A stretch of DNA of 64,000 nucleotides from Rhodospirillaceae bacterium (GTDB taxonomy: Bacteria; Pseudomonadota; Alphaproteobacteria; Rhodospirillales; UBA2165). Positions 39,668 to 50,100 of this stretch are shown piece by piece. Location: NCBI GenBank assembly GCA_018649725.1, contig JABIHH010000063.1:186001-250000 (forward strand), written 5' to 3'. Made by a program: the position numbers and the translations under genes. The first letter of the stretch is position 1. Every line of letters begins with the position of its first letter. The notes below the pieces were generated by a model, which did no database searches, had not been told where the DNA came from, and saw only the letters and a program-made list of their open reading frames with translations.

Positions 39668-40393
39668 ATGGCTCTGCTCAAACATCAATTGGAAATACTT
39701 GCCGAGATAACCAAGAGCCGCGATGAGCCGCTCAAAATGCTCTCCTTTGGTTATCCAGACTTGTTGGTCGAGAGCAGTGTTATTGAAAAGCTGTTTGGCC
39801 CGGCAGTGACGGGCCACTTTCAGACCCGGGAAGATTCTACTGAGATTTTAAATTGGCATGGCTTTTCCGATCGCCTTTCTGAGGTTATTGACAGCGATCA
39901 CTTTTTCTCGGCTATCAACGTTGAAGTGGTCTATGTCGATATTGTAAAATCCCGAAATGTCGAGCGCCTCGTCGATCTAAATGAGCCTTTGCCAGACGAC
40001 TTAATCGGGCAATTCGATTTCGTCCTGGATCCCGGTACGATTGAACATTGCTGCAATATCGGTCAGGCCCTGAAAAATATCGCGGCCGCCCTCAAACCGG
40101 ATGGCCGGGTGTGCCATTCGAGCCCGCTATCGATGTTCAATCATGGTTTTTACAATATTAACCCAACCCTATTTGTTGATTTTTATGGTCAAAACAATTT
40201 TGAAATAGAATTTTTAGCCGCCACCACCGGTGATCGTTTTCAGCCAAACTTAATTTCAGTCCCAGAAACCGAGCGCTTCACCATTGACCCTGAAGCCTCA
40301 ACACTTTTTGTCGCCAGACGAAATGAAATCTCGCCACTCATTTGGCCAATCCAGTCAAAATATCTGCAAAACCCAACTTTAAAATCTGAATAA
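39668..40393 (+). CDS. hypothetical protein, putative class I SAM methyltransferase
   Basis: FDFVLDPGTIEHCCNIGQALKNIAAALKPDGRVCHSSPLSMFNHGFYNINPTLFVDFY; methyltransferase-like post-core, weak motif I. Confidence 0.5.
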   Translation: MALLKHQLEILAEITKSRDEPLKMLSFGYPDLLVESSVIEKLFGPAVTGHFQTREDSTEILNWHGFSDRLSEVIDSDHFFSAINVEVVYVDIVKSRNVERLVDLNEPLPDDLIGQFDFVLDPGTIEHCCNIGQALKNIAAALKPDGRVCHSSPLSMFNHGFYNINPTLFVDFYGQNNFEIEFLAATTGDRFQPNLISVPETERFTIDPEASTLFVARRNEISPLIWPIQSKYLQNPTLKSE

Positions 40394-40443
40394 TTTATTC
40401 AGGCTTTCAGAAAAACCACCTCTGGCCCCGCCATAACACTGGC

Positions 40444-41979
40444 ATGGTTGCACGTGTAAACACAGTTGCGTTTCAGGGCGTCGATGTTCTCTCAATCGAT
40501 GTTCAGGTTCAAATGGCGTCTGGTATCCCGGCTTTTTCGGTCGTGGGTTTGCCGGATAAAGCTGTTGCCGAAAGCCGGGAGCGGGTGCGCTCGGCGTTGA
40601 GCGCGCTGGGTCTGGCGCTGCCACCACGGCGTATTACCGTCAATTTATCACCCGCCGATCTTGCCAAGGAAGGCAGTCATTTTGATCTGCCGATTGCGCT
40701 TGGCCTATTGGCGACAATGGATGTGATCTCAAGAGAAAATATCGAAGGCTTCGTCGCTTTGGGCGAGCTTGCTTTGGACGGCGCGATCAGCCCGGTCGCG
40801 GGCGTGCTGCCGGCGGCCATTCACGCCAACGCCTTGGGGCTCGGCCTAATTTGTCCGGCCAGCCAGGGCGGCGAGGCGGCTTGGGCCGGTGAGGTTCAAG
40901 TGCTGGCGCCCGAAACCTTGCTGGGGTTGATCAATCATTTCAAAGGCAGGTCTATACTCGCGGCCCCGGAGCCAAAATTGATGGAAGACCTCATAAGTTA
41001 TCCGGATATGGCGGACATTAAAGGCCAGGAAAGTGCCAAACGCGCCCTCGAAGTGGCAGCAGCAGGCGGCCATAATATGTTGATGGTGGGACCGCCCGGC
41101 TCTGGCAAATCTATGTTGGCGAGCCGCTTACCAGGAATTTTACCGCCGCTCGATCCAACAGAAGCATTGGCCGTTAGTATGATCCACTCGGTCGCCGGTG
41201 AGCTTAAAAATGGCGGGCTTTTGAAAACCCGGCCTTACCGGGATCCGCATCACTCCGCTTCGATGCCAAGCCTGGTCGGCGGCGGTCTCAAGGTAAAACC
41301 CGGCGAAATTTCTCTCGCCCATCACGGCGTCCTCTTCCTGGACGAGTTGCCGGAGTTCCAGCGCGCCGCCCTGGAGGCGCTCCGCCAACCCTTGGAGACC
41401 GGGCAAACCTCCATTGCCCGCGCCAACGCACATGTCACCTATCCGGCGCGTTTTCAACTCATTGCCGCGATGAACCCGTGTCGCTGCGGCTATCTTGGCG
41501 ATCCCTATCAGACCTGTAATCGAGCGCCCAAATGCGGCGCAGATTATCAGGGTAAAATTTCGGGCCCGATGTTTGACCGCATTGATCTTCACGTCGATGT
41601 GCCCGCCGTCAGCCCAGCTGATTTAAGCCAGCCGGCGGCGTCCGAAAATTCTGCCGAGATCGCCAAGCGCGTTGCGGCGGCCCGGATTATTCAGCGTGTG
41701 CGCTTTCAAAATTTAGGTGAGGACAAACTTCGCACCAATGCCGAGGCGGATGGAAACTTACTGGAGGAGATTGCTGCCCCCTCGAAGGAAGGCCGGTCCT
41801 TGCTTAGCGAGGCAACAGAAAAAATGCGCCTGACCGCCCGAGGCTATCACCGCATTCTTAAGGTCGCCCGCACCCTTGCCGATCTGGATGCCCGAGAAAA
41901 AATCACCCGGGTCCACGTCGCCGAAGCGCTCGCCTATCGGCGCATTGTGCCGGGACGGCAATTGGAGATAATTAATTAA
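40444..41979 (+). CDS. comM: YifB/ComM family Mg-chelatase-like AAA+ ATPase
   Basis: GMPAFSVVGLP-type N-terminus, Walker A GPPGSGKSMLASRLPGILPPL, FRDPHHSAS-like YRDPHHSASMPSLVGGG. Confidence 0.95.
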   Translation: MVARVNTVAFQGVDVLSIDVQVQMASGIPAFSVVGLPDKAVAESRERVRSALSALGLALPPRRITVNLSPADLAKEGSHFDLPIALGLLATMDVISRENIEGFVALGELALDGAISPVAGVLPAAIHANALGLGLICPASQGGEAAWAGEVQVLAPETLLGLINHFKGRSILAAPEPKLMEDLISYPDMADIKGQESAKRALEVAAAGGHNMLMVGPPGSGKSMLASRLPGILPPLDPTEALAVSMIHSVAGELKNGGLLKTRPYRDPHHSASMPSLVGGGLKVKPGEISLAHHGVLFLDELPEFQRAALEALRQPLETGQTSIARANAHVTYPARFQLIAAMNPCRCGYLGDPYQTCNRAPKCGADYQGKISGPMFDRIDLHVDVPAVSPADLSQPAASENSAEIAKRVAAARIIQRVRFQNLGEDKLRTNAEADGNLLEEIAAPSKEGRSLLSEATEKMRLTARGYHRILKVARTLADLDAREKITRVHVAEALAYRRIVPGRQLEIIN

Positions 41980-41990
41980 GGAGTGAAGTT

Positions 41991-42371
41991 TTAAGTATCT
42001 GTGCCTGAGCTGCGCACGACTTCGGTAAGTTGAATGGCAAGTTTGTCTTCGACAACGACGACTTCACCGCGGGCGACCAATTCGCGCTCGGCTCGAATAT
42101 CGACCGGCTCACCAATCAGGCGGTCGAGCTCGACGACGGCACCCCGGCCTAATTGCAGGATCTGACTAACCTTGAGCTCAGCTGTACCCAGCACTGCAAC
42201 AATATCGATATCAACACCATGCACCGCCGCATCTTCAAGCGCACCCATGGCCTCGCCAATGGTCTGCGGCTCACTAGTGACAGGTGCCGGTTCTGCAGCC
42301 TGGTCTAGGGCCTGTTCTGGGGCCTGCTCTGGAGCGTCGTCTTCTACCGCTGGTAAATCTTCATCAGCCAT
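41991..42371 (-). CDS. FliN-like (SpoA domain) flagellar motor switch family protein
   Basis: VDIDIVAVLGTAELKVSQILQLGRGAVVELDRLIGEPVDIRAERELVARGEVVVVEDKLAIQLTEVV; FliN SpoA domain after an acidic/Ala-Pro N-terminus. Confidence 0.85.
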   Translation of the reverse strand: MADEDLPAVEDDAPEQAPEQALDQAAEPAPVTSEPQTIGEAMGALEDAAVHGVDIDIVAVLGTAELKVSQILQLGRGAVVELDRLIGEPVDIRAERELVARGEVVVVEDKLAIQLTEVVRSSGTDT

Positions 42372-42472
42372 TTTACGTCTTCAGTCACCACATTTTCTCA
42401 GGCGTCATTATACCTGAATTTTAATTAGGAGGATATTCTTACAATCGAGTGGTTAGAGAGTGGTTAACAGGC

Positions 42473-42838
42473 CTAGCCGGTGGTTTTGAGCATCGGGCCC
42501 AATTTTTTACCGCCAAAGAGGTGAATATGGAGATGCGGGACCTCCTGCATGCCGTCTTCACCGATATTAGCCAAAATTCGATAACCCGGCGAGGCGAGCT
42601 CTAGCTGCCGGGCGGTATTGCCGACAGCGCGCATAAATCCGGCGATTTCTGCGTCACTGGCCGAGGTGGTAAAGTCATCCATCGAAACATAGGCCCCTCT
42701 AGGGATCACCAGCACATGGATCGGCGCCTGCGGATTTATATCCTCAAAGGCCAAAGCGTGTTCATCTTCATAGATTTTATCGCACGGAATTTCACCGCGT
42801 AAGATTTTTGCAAAAATATTTTCGGTATCATACGCCAT
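42473..42838 (-). CDS. HIT family protein (HinT-like)
   Basis: HLHIHLFGGKKL histidine triad; IFAKILRGEIPCDKIYEDEHALAFEDINPQAPIHVLVIPR. Confidence 0.95.
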   Translation of the reverse strand: MAYDTENIFAKILRGEIPCDKIYEDEHALAFEDINPQAPIHVLVIPRGAYVSMDDFTTSASDAEIAGFMRAVGNTARQLELASPGYRILANIGEDGMQEVPHLHIHLFGGKKLGPMLKTTG

Positions 42839-42839
42839 C

Positions 42840-43166
42840 TTAAGATCCCCTCAAATTCTTTTCGTCAATGCCAGAGGTGCCTTCGCGTTTTTCGAGCTCG
42901 GCCCAGACGTCTTCCGGCTTGATACCGGCCTCGGCCCACAAAACCAAAAGGTGATAAAGCAGATCAGCGCTTTCTGCGGTAACATTTTTTGGATCGCTCA
43001 ACGCCGCGGTAATGGTCTCAACCGCTTCTTCACCAACTTTACGGGAAATCTCTGCCATGCCGGCGTCAAACAGCTTGGCCGTATAGGAGGAAGACGCGTC
43101 TGCCCCTTTGCGGCTTTCAATAACTGCAAAAAGACGCTCTAAAACTTCACTATTTTCATTTGTCAT
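42840..43166 (-). CDS. hisE: phosphoribosyl-ATP diphosphatase
   Basis: LERLFAVIESRKGADASSSYTAKLFDAGMAEISRKVGEEAVETITAAL; ESADLLYHLLVLWAEAGI. Confidence 0.96.
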   Translation of the reverse strand: MTNENSEVLERLFAVIESRKGADASSSYTAKLFDAGMAEISRKVGEEAVETITAALSDPKNVTAESADLLYHLLVLWAEAGIKPEDVWAELEKREGTSGIDEKNLRGS

Positions 43167-43927
43167 CAGTGATCCATTCGTACAGCGACCCCAGCGGCAG
43201 CCATAAATTCTTTGGTTTCCTGAATACTATAGGTCCCGAAGTGAAAAATCGAGGCCGCAAGCACAGCGCTTGCATGACCTTCCGTGACACCTTCAACCAT
43301 ATGGTCGAGCGTGCCAACACCGCCAGAGGCAATCACCGGGATCGGCACCGCATCCGCAATTGCGCGGGTCAGTTCGATATCAAAACCGGATTTCGTGCCA
43401 TCTTTATCCATCGAGGTTAGGAGAATTTCACCGGCGCCGTAGTCGGCCATGCGCTCAGCCCAAGAGATCGCTTCAATCCCGGTTTCCTTGCGGCCGCCAT
43501 GGGTGAAGATTTCAAAGCGGTCCTGATTTCTTTTCGCATCAACCGCCACCACAATACATTGACTGCCAAACTTAAGCGCGGCTTCTTTAACAAACTCAGG
43601 ATTGTGAATGGCCGCCGTATTGATCGCGACCTTATCAGCCCCGGCGAGTAAGAGTTTCCGAATATCTTCAACGGCTCTGACGCCGCCGCCGACCGTCACC
43701 GGCATAAAACATTGTTCGGCCGTCCGAGCTACCACATCAAAAATGGTTTCGCGGTCATCACTGCTGGCGGTGATGTCCAAAAAGGTCAGCTCATCCGCGC
43801 CCGCCGCATCATAGATTTTGGCCTGCTCAACCGGATCCCCGGCATCGACCAGATCGACAAAATTGACGCCTTTGACAACGCGGCCGTTATCAACATCGAG
43901 ACAAGGGATGATGCGGGTTTTAAGCAT
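43166..43927 (-). CDS. hisF: imidazole glycerol phosphate synthase subunit HisF
   Basis: [55 protein letters not shown]. Confidence 0.97.
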   Translation of the reverse strand: MLKTRIIPCLDVDNGRVVKGVNFVDLVDAGDPVEQAKIYDAAGADELTFLDITASSDDRETIFDVVARTAEQCFMPVTVGGGVRAVEDIRKLLLAGADKVAINTAAIHNPEFVKEAALKFGSQCIVVAVDAKRNQDRFEIFTHGGRKETGIEAISWAERMADYGAGEILLTSMDKDGTKSGFDIELTRAIADAVPIPVIASGGVGTLDHMVEGVTEGHASAVLAASIFHFGTYSIQETKEFMAAAGVAVRMDH

Positions 43928-44666
43928 TGTTTCCCCCCAAATTTCCTTGCAGTAAAGCGACAGCCGAGGCGGGATCAATCGCGCCGTCATAAACCGCCCG
44001 ACCCGAGATCGCACCCTCAAGCAAATCACCGCCCGCTTGTTGCAACGCTTCAAGATCTTCCATCGAGGAGACACCGCCGGAGGCAATAACCGGTATCGAG
44101 ATCGCTTTTGCCAGAGCGATCGTTGCCGCCGTATTGGGTCCGGTCATTAAGCCGTCCCGATCAATATCGGTATAGATCAGCGCCGAGACCCCAGCGTCTT
44201 CAAATTTTTGCGCAAGATCGAGGGCGGTCAGCTCAGAAACTTCTGCCCAGCCTTCAACGGCCACAAAGCCGCCCTTGGCATCGATACCAACGGCCACTTG
44301 GCCAGGAAACTCTTTGCAGGCTTGGCGAACGAGATCGGGGTCTTTCAGCGCGACAGTGCCTAAGATCACGCGGCTGACGCCTTTCTCCAGCCACATGGCA
44401 ATGGTGTCCAAATTACGAATGCCGCCGCCGAGCTCGATCTTCATATCAGTCGCCGCTAAAATGCCATCGACGGCAGCGCCATTTACGGGCTTGCCTTCGA
44501 AGGCGCCGTTGAGATCAACACAATGCAGCCAGGTGCAGCCAGCATCCTGAAACAGCTTGGCTTGCGCTGCGGGATCGTCGCCAAAGACGGTTGCCTGATC
44601 CATCTCACCTCTGAGCAAGCGGACGCATTGGCCGTCCTTCAAATCAATCGCCGGAAAGAAAATCAT
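43920..44666 (-). CDS. hisA: ProFAR isomerase HisA
   Basis: [32 protein letters not shown]...; [12 protein letters not shown]. Confidence 0.97.
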   Translation of the reverse strand: MIFFPAIDLKDGQCVRLLRGEMDQATVFGDDPAAQAKLFQDAGCTWLHCVDLNGAFEGKPVNGAAVDGILAATDMKIELGGGIRNLDTIAMWLEKGVSRVILGTVALKDPDLVRQACKEFPGQVAVGIDAKGGFVAVEGWAEVSELTALDLAQKFEDAGVSALIYTDIDRDGLMTGPNTAATIALAKAISIPVIASGGVSSMEDLEALQQAGGDLLEGAISGRAVYDGAIDPASAVALLQGNLGGNNA

Positions 44667-45304
44667 GTCAGCTCTCCCGACCACTTTAAAAAATTCTCAA
44701 TAAACGCCAAACCAAAGTGCTGGCTTTTTTCCGGGTGGAATTGCGTACCGATCATATTATCGCGCCCGATCATAGCCGTGACCGCCCCACCATACTCCAC
44801 TTCCGCCAACACCTGATCTGAATTAGTGGCAGCAAAATGATAGGAGTGGACAAAATAGGCATGCACACCGGCCTCAAAGCCTGCCAATACAGGGTGGGCG
44901 TCTTGTTCAAACTGCAACGCGTTCCAGCCCATATGCGGAATTTTTAAACTTGTGTCGCTGGGCTTAATCTCAACGACATCGCCGGAAATCCAGTTAAAGC
45001 CAGACGTCTCACCGTGCTCCAAACCGCGCGTCGCCACTAATTGCATGCCGACACAGATGCCCAAAAACGGTTTTTTATTTTGGGTGACTTGTTCGGCTAG
45101 CGCCTCGATCATGCCCGGCACAGCTTCGAGACCTGCCTTACAGTCAGCAAACGCGCCCACACCCGGCAGCACAATATGGCTCGCTGAGCCAAGTTCTGCC
45201 GGATCATTGGTGACGACAACATCTTCCATGCTCGCATGCTCAAACGCCTTCGCGACAGAGCGCAAATTACCTGAACCATAATCAATGATAACTGTTTTTG
45301 CCAT
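44663..45304 (-). CDS. hisH: imidazole glycerol phosphate synthase subunit HisH
   Basis: [55 protein letters not shown]. Confidence 0.97.
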   Translation of the reverse strand: MAKTVIIDYGSGNLRSVAKAFEHASMEDVVVTNDPAELGSASHIVLPGVGAFADCKAGLEAVPGMIEALAEQVTQNKKPFLGICVGMQLVATRGLEHGETSGFNWISGDVVEIKPSDTSLKIPHMGWNALQFEQDAHPVLAGFEAGVHAYFVHSYHFAATNSDQVLAEVEYGGAVTAMIGRDNMIGTQFHPEKSQHFGLAFIENFLKWSGELT

Positions 45305-45706
45305 CTACCACGGCCCGCCGGCACGATTGGTCGGGGTAGGGGAGGCAGTGGGGGCCGCCATCAAAAACCGGGCAATCGCAGTTTCTTTATTATTGGCCAC
45401 CAAAACCGCACTTTCTTCAAAGCCCCGCTTGGTAAGCTTGCGCCGCCTAAGATCATTTGCTGTCCAGCCGATGATCAAAGCCAGGGCAAAGGATGCGGTC
45501 GATGTTACGAACTCATTACCGCCGGCGGTCGTTAAAATCCAACCGAGCACGATATTAGCCGCGACAAATCCCACCGCCCAAAACCACAAGCGGTGCCAGA
45601 GCGCCCAGAGCGGCGAGACAAAAAAGGCCGGCCAGCTGAAACCCTCTTTAACGGGCACAACTTCAGTCGTCGGATCTTTGGGCTGATGAAGGGTATAAAT
45701 GCGCAT
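45305..45706 (-). CDS. DUF2628 domain-containing membrane protein
   Basis: EGFSWPAFFVSPLWALWHRLWFWAVGFVAANIVLG; DUF2628-like; located between hisB and hisH. Confidence 0.8.
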   Translation of the reverse strand: MRIYTLHQPKDPTTEVVPVKEGFSWPAFFVSPLWALWHRLWFWAVGFVAANIVLGWILTTAGGNEFVTSTASFALALIIGWTANDLRRRKLTKRGFEESAVLVANNKETAIARFLMAAPTASPTPTNRAGGPW

Positions 45707-45718
45707 GATCGAAACTAA

Positions 45719-46348
45719 CTATTTATTATCTGACAAAGTGCCTTTGGTCGACGGCACGCTATCGGCAGCCCGCGCATCAATCGTCACCGCTTGGCGCAGG
45801 GCACGGGCCAGCGCTTTATACGAAGACTCAATAATATGGTGATTGTTTTCACCATAGAAGTTCTCGACATGCAGAGTTAGGCCCGCAGCTTGCGCAAAGG
45901 CCTGAAACCATTCACGAAACAACTCGGTATCGAAATCACCAACTTTCGGACGCGAAAAGCCAACTTTCCAAACCAGATAAGGCCGGTTCGAGCAATCAAC
46001 CACAGCCCGGGTCAGCGCTTCATCCAACGGACACAAAGCAGAGCCGTAGCGGGTAATGCCAGCCCGGTCACCCAGTGCTTGCTTAACCGCTTCGCCAATC
46101 GCAATGCCGCAATCTTCTGTCGTGTGGTGGCCGTCAATGTGGAGGTCGCCTTTAGCTTGGACATCAAGGTCCATCAGGCTGTGACGAGACAGCTGCTCCA
46201 ACATGTGATCGAGAAAGCCGATCCCAGTTGAAACATTGTAAACGCCCGTGCCGTCGAGATTGACGGTCACGCTGATTTGCGTTTCCTTTGTATTGCGCTC
46301 TACGCTAGCGGTTCTCGCTGACGAGCCCATTTTACGTACTCCACTCAA
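45719..46348 (-). CDS. hisB: imidazoleglycerol-phosphate dehydratase
   Basis: [58 protein letters not shown]. Start possibly the internal Met at 46330. Confidence 0.97.
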   Translation of the reverse strand: MSGVRKMGSSARTASVERNTKETQISVTVNLDGTGVYNVSTGIGFLDHMLEQLSRHSLMDLDVQAKGDLHIDGHHTTEDCGIAIGEAVKQALGDRAGITRYGSALCPLDEALTRAVVDCSNRPYLVWKVGFSRPKVGDFDTELFREWFQAFAQAAGLTLHVENFYGENNHHIIESSYKALARALRQAVTIDARAADSVPSTKGTLSDNK

Positions 46349-46490
46349 ATACTTAATTAAAGTCGCGCTCTTGTAACAGGAACAAGTGAAATTTACCAGT
46401 GGATAAAGGGGAATTCATTGACGGAAGCCGTTTTTAAAACTACATCCCCTCTTAAGGTTTAAAAGATAAATCCACCAGAAGGAAAATTTA

Positions 46491-47018
46491 ATGACGACCA
46501 TTTTATGCATTCGCAAAGACAATGAGGTCGTGGTGGCCGGCGACGGTCAGGTCAGCATGGGCGATACTGTCGTTAAAGCCAATGCGATGAAAGTGCGCCG
46601 CCTGCATAATGGCTCGGTCATTACGGGCTTTGCCGGCGCGACCGCCGATGCCTTTACATTGTTTGAGCGCTTGGAAGCCAAGTTGGAACAACATCCAGGC
46701 CAACTTACCCGCGCCTGCGTTGAGCTTGCCAAAGACTGGCGGACGGATCGCTATCTCAGGCGTCTTGAAGCCATGATGGCGGTGGCGGATGAAAAAGTTT
46801 CGCTGATCGTTTCTGGCACGGGCGATGTGCTCGAGCCCGAAGACAGCTTGATCGGTATCGGCTCCGGCGGCAATTATGCCCTCTCTGCCGCCCGCGCTTT
46901 GCTGGACCGCGACGATATGAGCGCCGAAGACATCGCTCGGCGCGCTCTGGAAATCGCTGCCGGTATTTGCGTCTATACCAATGACAACATCATCGTAGAA
47001 AAGCTCGAAATCAAATGA
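46491..47018 (+). CDS. hslV: ATP-dependent protease subunit HslV
   Basis: [38 protein letters not shown]...[17 protein letters not shown]. Confidence 0.97.
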   Translation: MTTILCIRKDNEVVVAGDGQVSMGDTVVKANAMKVRRLHNGSVITGFAGATADAFTLFERLEAKLEQHPGQLTRACVELAKDWRTDRYLRRLEAMMAVADEKVSLIVSGTGDVLEPEDSLIGIGSGGNYALSAARALLDRDDMSAEDIARRALEIAAGICVYTNDNIIVEKLEIK

Positions 47019-48394
47019 CCAATATTCCTTCCTCGGAAAACTCCGAAGCCAAAACGCCTGTGAAGTCAGAGGTAAAAACCCAAACGTCGAGCTTTTCGCC
47101 GCGCGAGATTGTCTCGGAGCTTGACCGCTATATCATCGGCCAGAATGATGCCAAGCGCGCCGTCGCCGTGGCCCTTAGAAATCGCTGGCGGCGTCAGCAA
47201 TTGGATGATGATTTACGCGAAGAGGTTTTGCCAAAAAATATTCTCATGATGGGACCGACCGGTGTCGGTAAAACCGAGATTGCCCGCCGGCTTGCCAAGC
47301 TTGCCCAAGCCCCCTTCATGAAAATTGAGGCCACGAAGTTTACCGAAGTCGGTTATGTCGGCCGGGACGTTGAATCGATCGTCCGCGATCTGATGGAAAC
47401 AGCCATTCATGAAACCCGGGAACGCCTGCGCAAACAAGTCATCGCCAAAGCGGAAATCCTCGCCGAGGAACGCGTGCTGGATGCCTTGGTCGGCGAAAGT
47501 GCCAGCCAGGACACCCGCCAGAAATTCCGCAAGATGCTGCGCGAAGGTGAGCTAGACGATAAAGAGATCGAGATTGAAGTCGTCGAGAGCAGCATGGGCA
47601 GCATGCCAAGCTTTGATATCCCCGGCATGCCCGGCGCGCAAATGGGTATGCTCAATATCGGCGATATGATGGGCAAAGCCTTTGGCCAGCAAACCACGCC
47701 AAAGCGCATGAGCGTTCAAGACTCCTACGAAATACTGATGGATGAAGAAAGCGACAAACTGCTCGACGAAGACCTCGTCGTCAAAGAGGCCGCTGACAAT
47801 GTCGAAAATAACGGCATCGTCTTCATCGATGAGTTCGACAAGATCACGGCGCGCGCTGATGCCCATGGCGGCGATGTCAGCCGGGAAGGCGTGCAGCGCG
47901 ATCTGTTACCCCTAATCGAAGGCACCACGGTGTCGACCAAATACGGCATGATCAAAACCGATCATATTTTATTCATTGCCTCCGGTGCCTTTCATCTCGC
48001 CAAGCCATCTGATCTTTTGCCCGAACTACAAGGCCGCTTGCCGATCCGGGTTGAGCTCCGCGCGCTCACCGAAGAAGATTTCGTCCGCATTCTAACCGAG
48101 CCCGAAGCCAGCCTGATCAAACAATATGTCGCGCTGATGGGCACGGAAGAGGTTACCCTCAACTTCACCGACGACGCCATTCAAGAGCTCGCCAAACTCG
48201 CCGCCGAGATCAACTCGGTCGTCGAAAACATCGGTGCCAGACGTCTTCATACGGTGATGGAAAAACTCCTCGAAGAGATCAGCTTCACCGCCACCGACCG
48301 CGGCGGCGAAACCATCGAGATTAACGCCGAGCTCGTCAAAGAACGCGTCGGCGATCTCGTCAAAGGCGGCGATCTCTCTAAGTTTATTTTATAG
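47015..48394 (+). CDS. hslU: ATP-dependent protease ATPase subunit HslU
   Basis: [59 protein letters not shown]. Confidence 0.98.
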   Translation: MTNIPSSENSEAKTPVKSEVKTQTSSFSPREIVSELDRYIIGQNDAKRAVAVALRNRWRRQQLDDDLREEVLPKNILMMGPTGVGKTEIARRLAKLAQAPFMKIEATKFTEVGYVGRDVESIVRDLMETAIHETRERLRKQVIAKAEILAEERVLDALVGESASQDTRQKFRKMLREGELDDKEIEIEVVESSMGSMPSFDIPGMPGAQMGMLNIGDMMGKAFGQQTTPKRMSVQDSYEILMDEESDKLLDEDLVVKEAADNVENNGIVFIDEFDKITARADAHGGDVSREGVQRDLLPLIEGTTVSTKYGMIKTDHILFIASGAFHLAKPSDLLPELQGRLPIRVELRALTEEDFVRILTEPEASLIKQYVALMGTEEVTLNFTDDAIQELAKLAAEINSVVENIGARRLHTVMEKLLEEISFTATDRGGETIEINAELVKERVGDLVKGGDLSKFIL

Positions 48395-48417
48395 TCACTG
48401 GGGGTCACTTCCACCAA

Positions 48418-48447
48418 CCCTCCCCCATCAAAGGGGGAGGGCTTTTT
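48418..48447 (+). terminator. Rho-independent terminator-like hairpin after hslU
   Basis: ccctccccc-atcaaa-gggggaggg followed by cttttt; 9-bp perfect stem. Confidence 0.55.
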
Positions 48448-48507
48448 GGGTTGAGGTGTCGGAAAAAGCGGGCGTGAATTTTAGAAGACGCCGAGTTAGT
48501 TCACCTG

Positions 48508-48591
48508 CGTCATACCCGGACTTGATCCGGGTATCCACCTTCCCTCCAACAAAGATAGCTGGATACGCGGGTCAAGCCCGCGCATGACGGG
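48508..48591. repeat. dispersed palindromic intergenic repeat, copy B
   Basis: gtcatacccggacttgatccgggtatccacc ... ggatacgcgggtcaagcccgcgcatgacg. Confidence 0.8.
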
Positions 48592-48637
48592 GTTGGGAAG
48601 GGGACATGACAACCCTCTTTCAATGTCCCCTATTTTT

Positions 48638-49498
48638 CTACATGCTGCCCTTTTTCTGCAGCCAGGCCGCCATACCTTTGACATTAGTGGCGCGGAAGAA
48701 TTTGTAGCCGTCCCAGTTTTTGTACTCGGACATGGTTACGGACTTGACCAAATCACCCGCCGATTTACCGGCTTTGAGACCCGCCGCAACGCGAGAGCGC
48801 AGGGTTTCGATATAGACTCGGAAAGTTTTCAAGTGTCCGTGATTGCCGACACCGCCATGGCCAGGGATTAGTGTTTTAAACTTAAGCGCCTCGGCGGTTT
48901 TGATTTGCTTGATCAAGCCGTCGATATCGGTGCGCGGAAAATTACGAAACGGCAGGCGGTTCTTTGAAGCGAGATCAACGATAAAAGCAACGTTTTCCGG
49001 CCGCACAACCGTGGCAATTAGATCCGTGCCGTGACCGATGCCGAGATATTTCAGCTCAAAAGTTTTGCCGCCAATGCGAAAAATTAGCTCGTCTTTGAAC
49101 GTCGTCGTTGGCCAACCCGTCCTCGCCTTACCGGCCAAAACCTGAGCCCGCACGCCTTCTTGGGCGATCACCTCAACGCCTTTGCCCCATTCTTCACCGC
49201 CGGTGTTGTGGTCACCATGGCTGTGGGAATAAATCGCGTGGGTGACAGGTTTATTGAAGCGTTTTTTAATCTCTGCTCTGAGCCACTTCACCATATCGGA
49301 ATTGATCGGGTCGGTGACAACCACCCCATCTTTGGTTTCAACCGCCATGCCGAAATGAAAATTATTCTGGTAGCGATAGATGTCGCCGGTGACTTTAACA
49401 AAGGATCGCTTGGGCGCTTTTTTCTGAGCGTTAGCGTCGGACGAAATCCCCAAAACAAAAACTGAGAATAACAAAATACTAAAAATACGACGAACCAT
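48638..49498 (-). CDS. secreted metallo-beta-lactamase-fold hydrolase
   Basis: Signal-peptide-like N-terminus (MVRRIFSILLFSVFVLGISSDANAQ) and THAIYSHSHGDHNTGG metal-binding motif. Confidence 0.85.
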   Translation of the reverse strand: MVRRIFSILLFSVFVLGISSDANAQKKAPKRSFVKVTGDIYRYQNNFHFGMAVETKDGVVVTDPINSDMVKWLRAEIKKRFNKPVTHAIYSHSHGDHNTGGEEWGKGVEVIAQEGVRAQVLAGKARTGWPTTTFKDELIFRIGGKTFELKYLGIGHGTDLIATVVRPENVAFIVDLASKNRLPFRNFPRTDIDGLIKQIKTAEALKFKTLIPGHGGVGNHGHLKTFRVYIETLRSRVAAGLKAGKSAGDLVKSVTMSEYKNWDGYKFFRATNVKGMAAWLQKKGSM

Positions 49499-49626
49499 GA
49501 TTTTTCTCCCGATGTTGATTTAATAATCGCGCATCAATTCATGGGATATGGCTCACGGTCAAATCAACTATCTGTTAGGGGAGGTAGAGAGCATTAAGTA
49601 TCATTCTCTTTTTTCAACACCCCACT

Positions 49627-49716
49627 CGTCACCCTGAACTTGTTCAGGGTCCAGTCCTTCACTTTAATTACGACGCCACGGCCCTCTGGATTCTGACTGC
49701 GTCAGAATGACGATGA
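49627..49716. repeat. dispersed palindromic intergenic repeat, copy D
   Basis: gtcaccctgaacttgttcagggtccagtcc ... ctctggattctgactgcgtcagaatgacga. Confidence 0.8.
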
Positions 49717-49737
49717 GGGGGTAAATATTCATGGCCG

Positions 49738-50100
49738 CTATTCATTTTCATCGAAGCCCATCTCGGCCAGGATGCGGGTGATGGTGGCTTCGTCGAGTTC
49801 ATGGATGTGTTTGGCCATGAGATTGGCCAGCAAGGTCGCCTTGGGATCAAGGCCGGCGGTATCAACTGGCACCCGGGGATGCGAGAGTTGCGCAAGCTCT
49901 TTCAGGTCATCGACCTCATCCCAAATCAGCTCAAAGTAATTGGCGATCTGCATGACAAAGCCGGGGCCCGGGCGGCCCCGATTGCCATGCTCGAGCGCGG
50001 AAAGATAGGCAGAGGAGACGTGCAGGTCTTCCGCCATTTGCTTGAGCTGGATATTTTTAGCGGCGCGGAGTTCGCGCACCCGTTTACCGAAGGGGGTCAT
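49738..50100 (-). CDS. XRE-family HTH transcriptional regulator
   Basis: FGKRVRELRAAKNIQLKQMAEDLHVSSAYLSALEHGNRGRPGPGFVMQIANYF. Confidence 0.88.
   Translation of the reverse strand: MTPFGKRVRELRAAKNIQLKQMAEDLHVSSAYLSALEHGNRGRPGPGFVMQIANYFELIWDEVDDLKELAQLSHPRVPVDTAGLDPKATLLANLMAKHIHELDEATITRILAEMGFDENE

Noticed and set aside
46491-46520. HslV apparently lacking a propeptide
   Set aside because: MTTI... start exposes the catalytic Thr after Met removal, as in E. coli HslV; normal.
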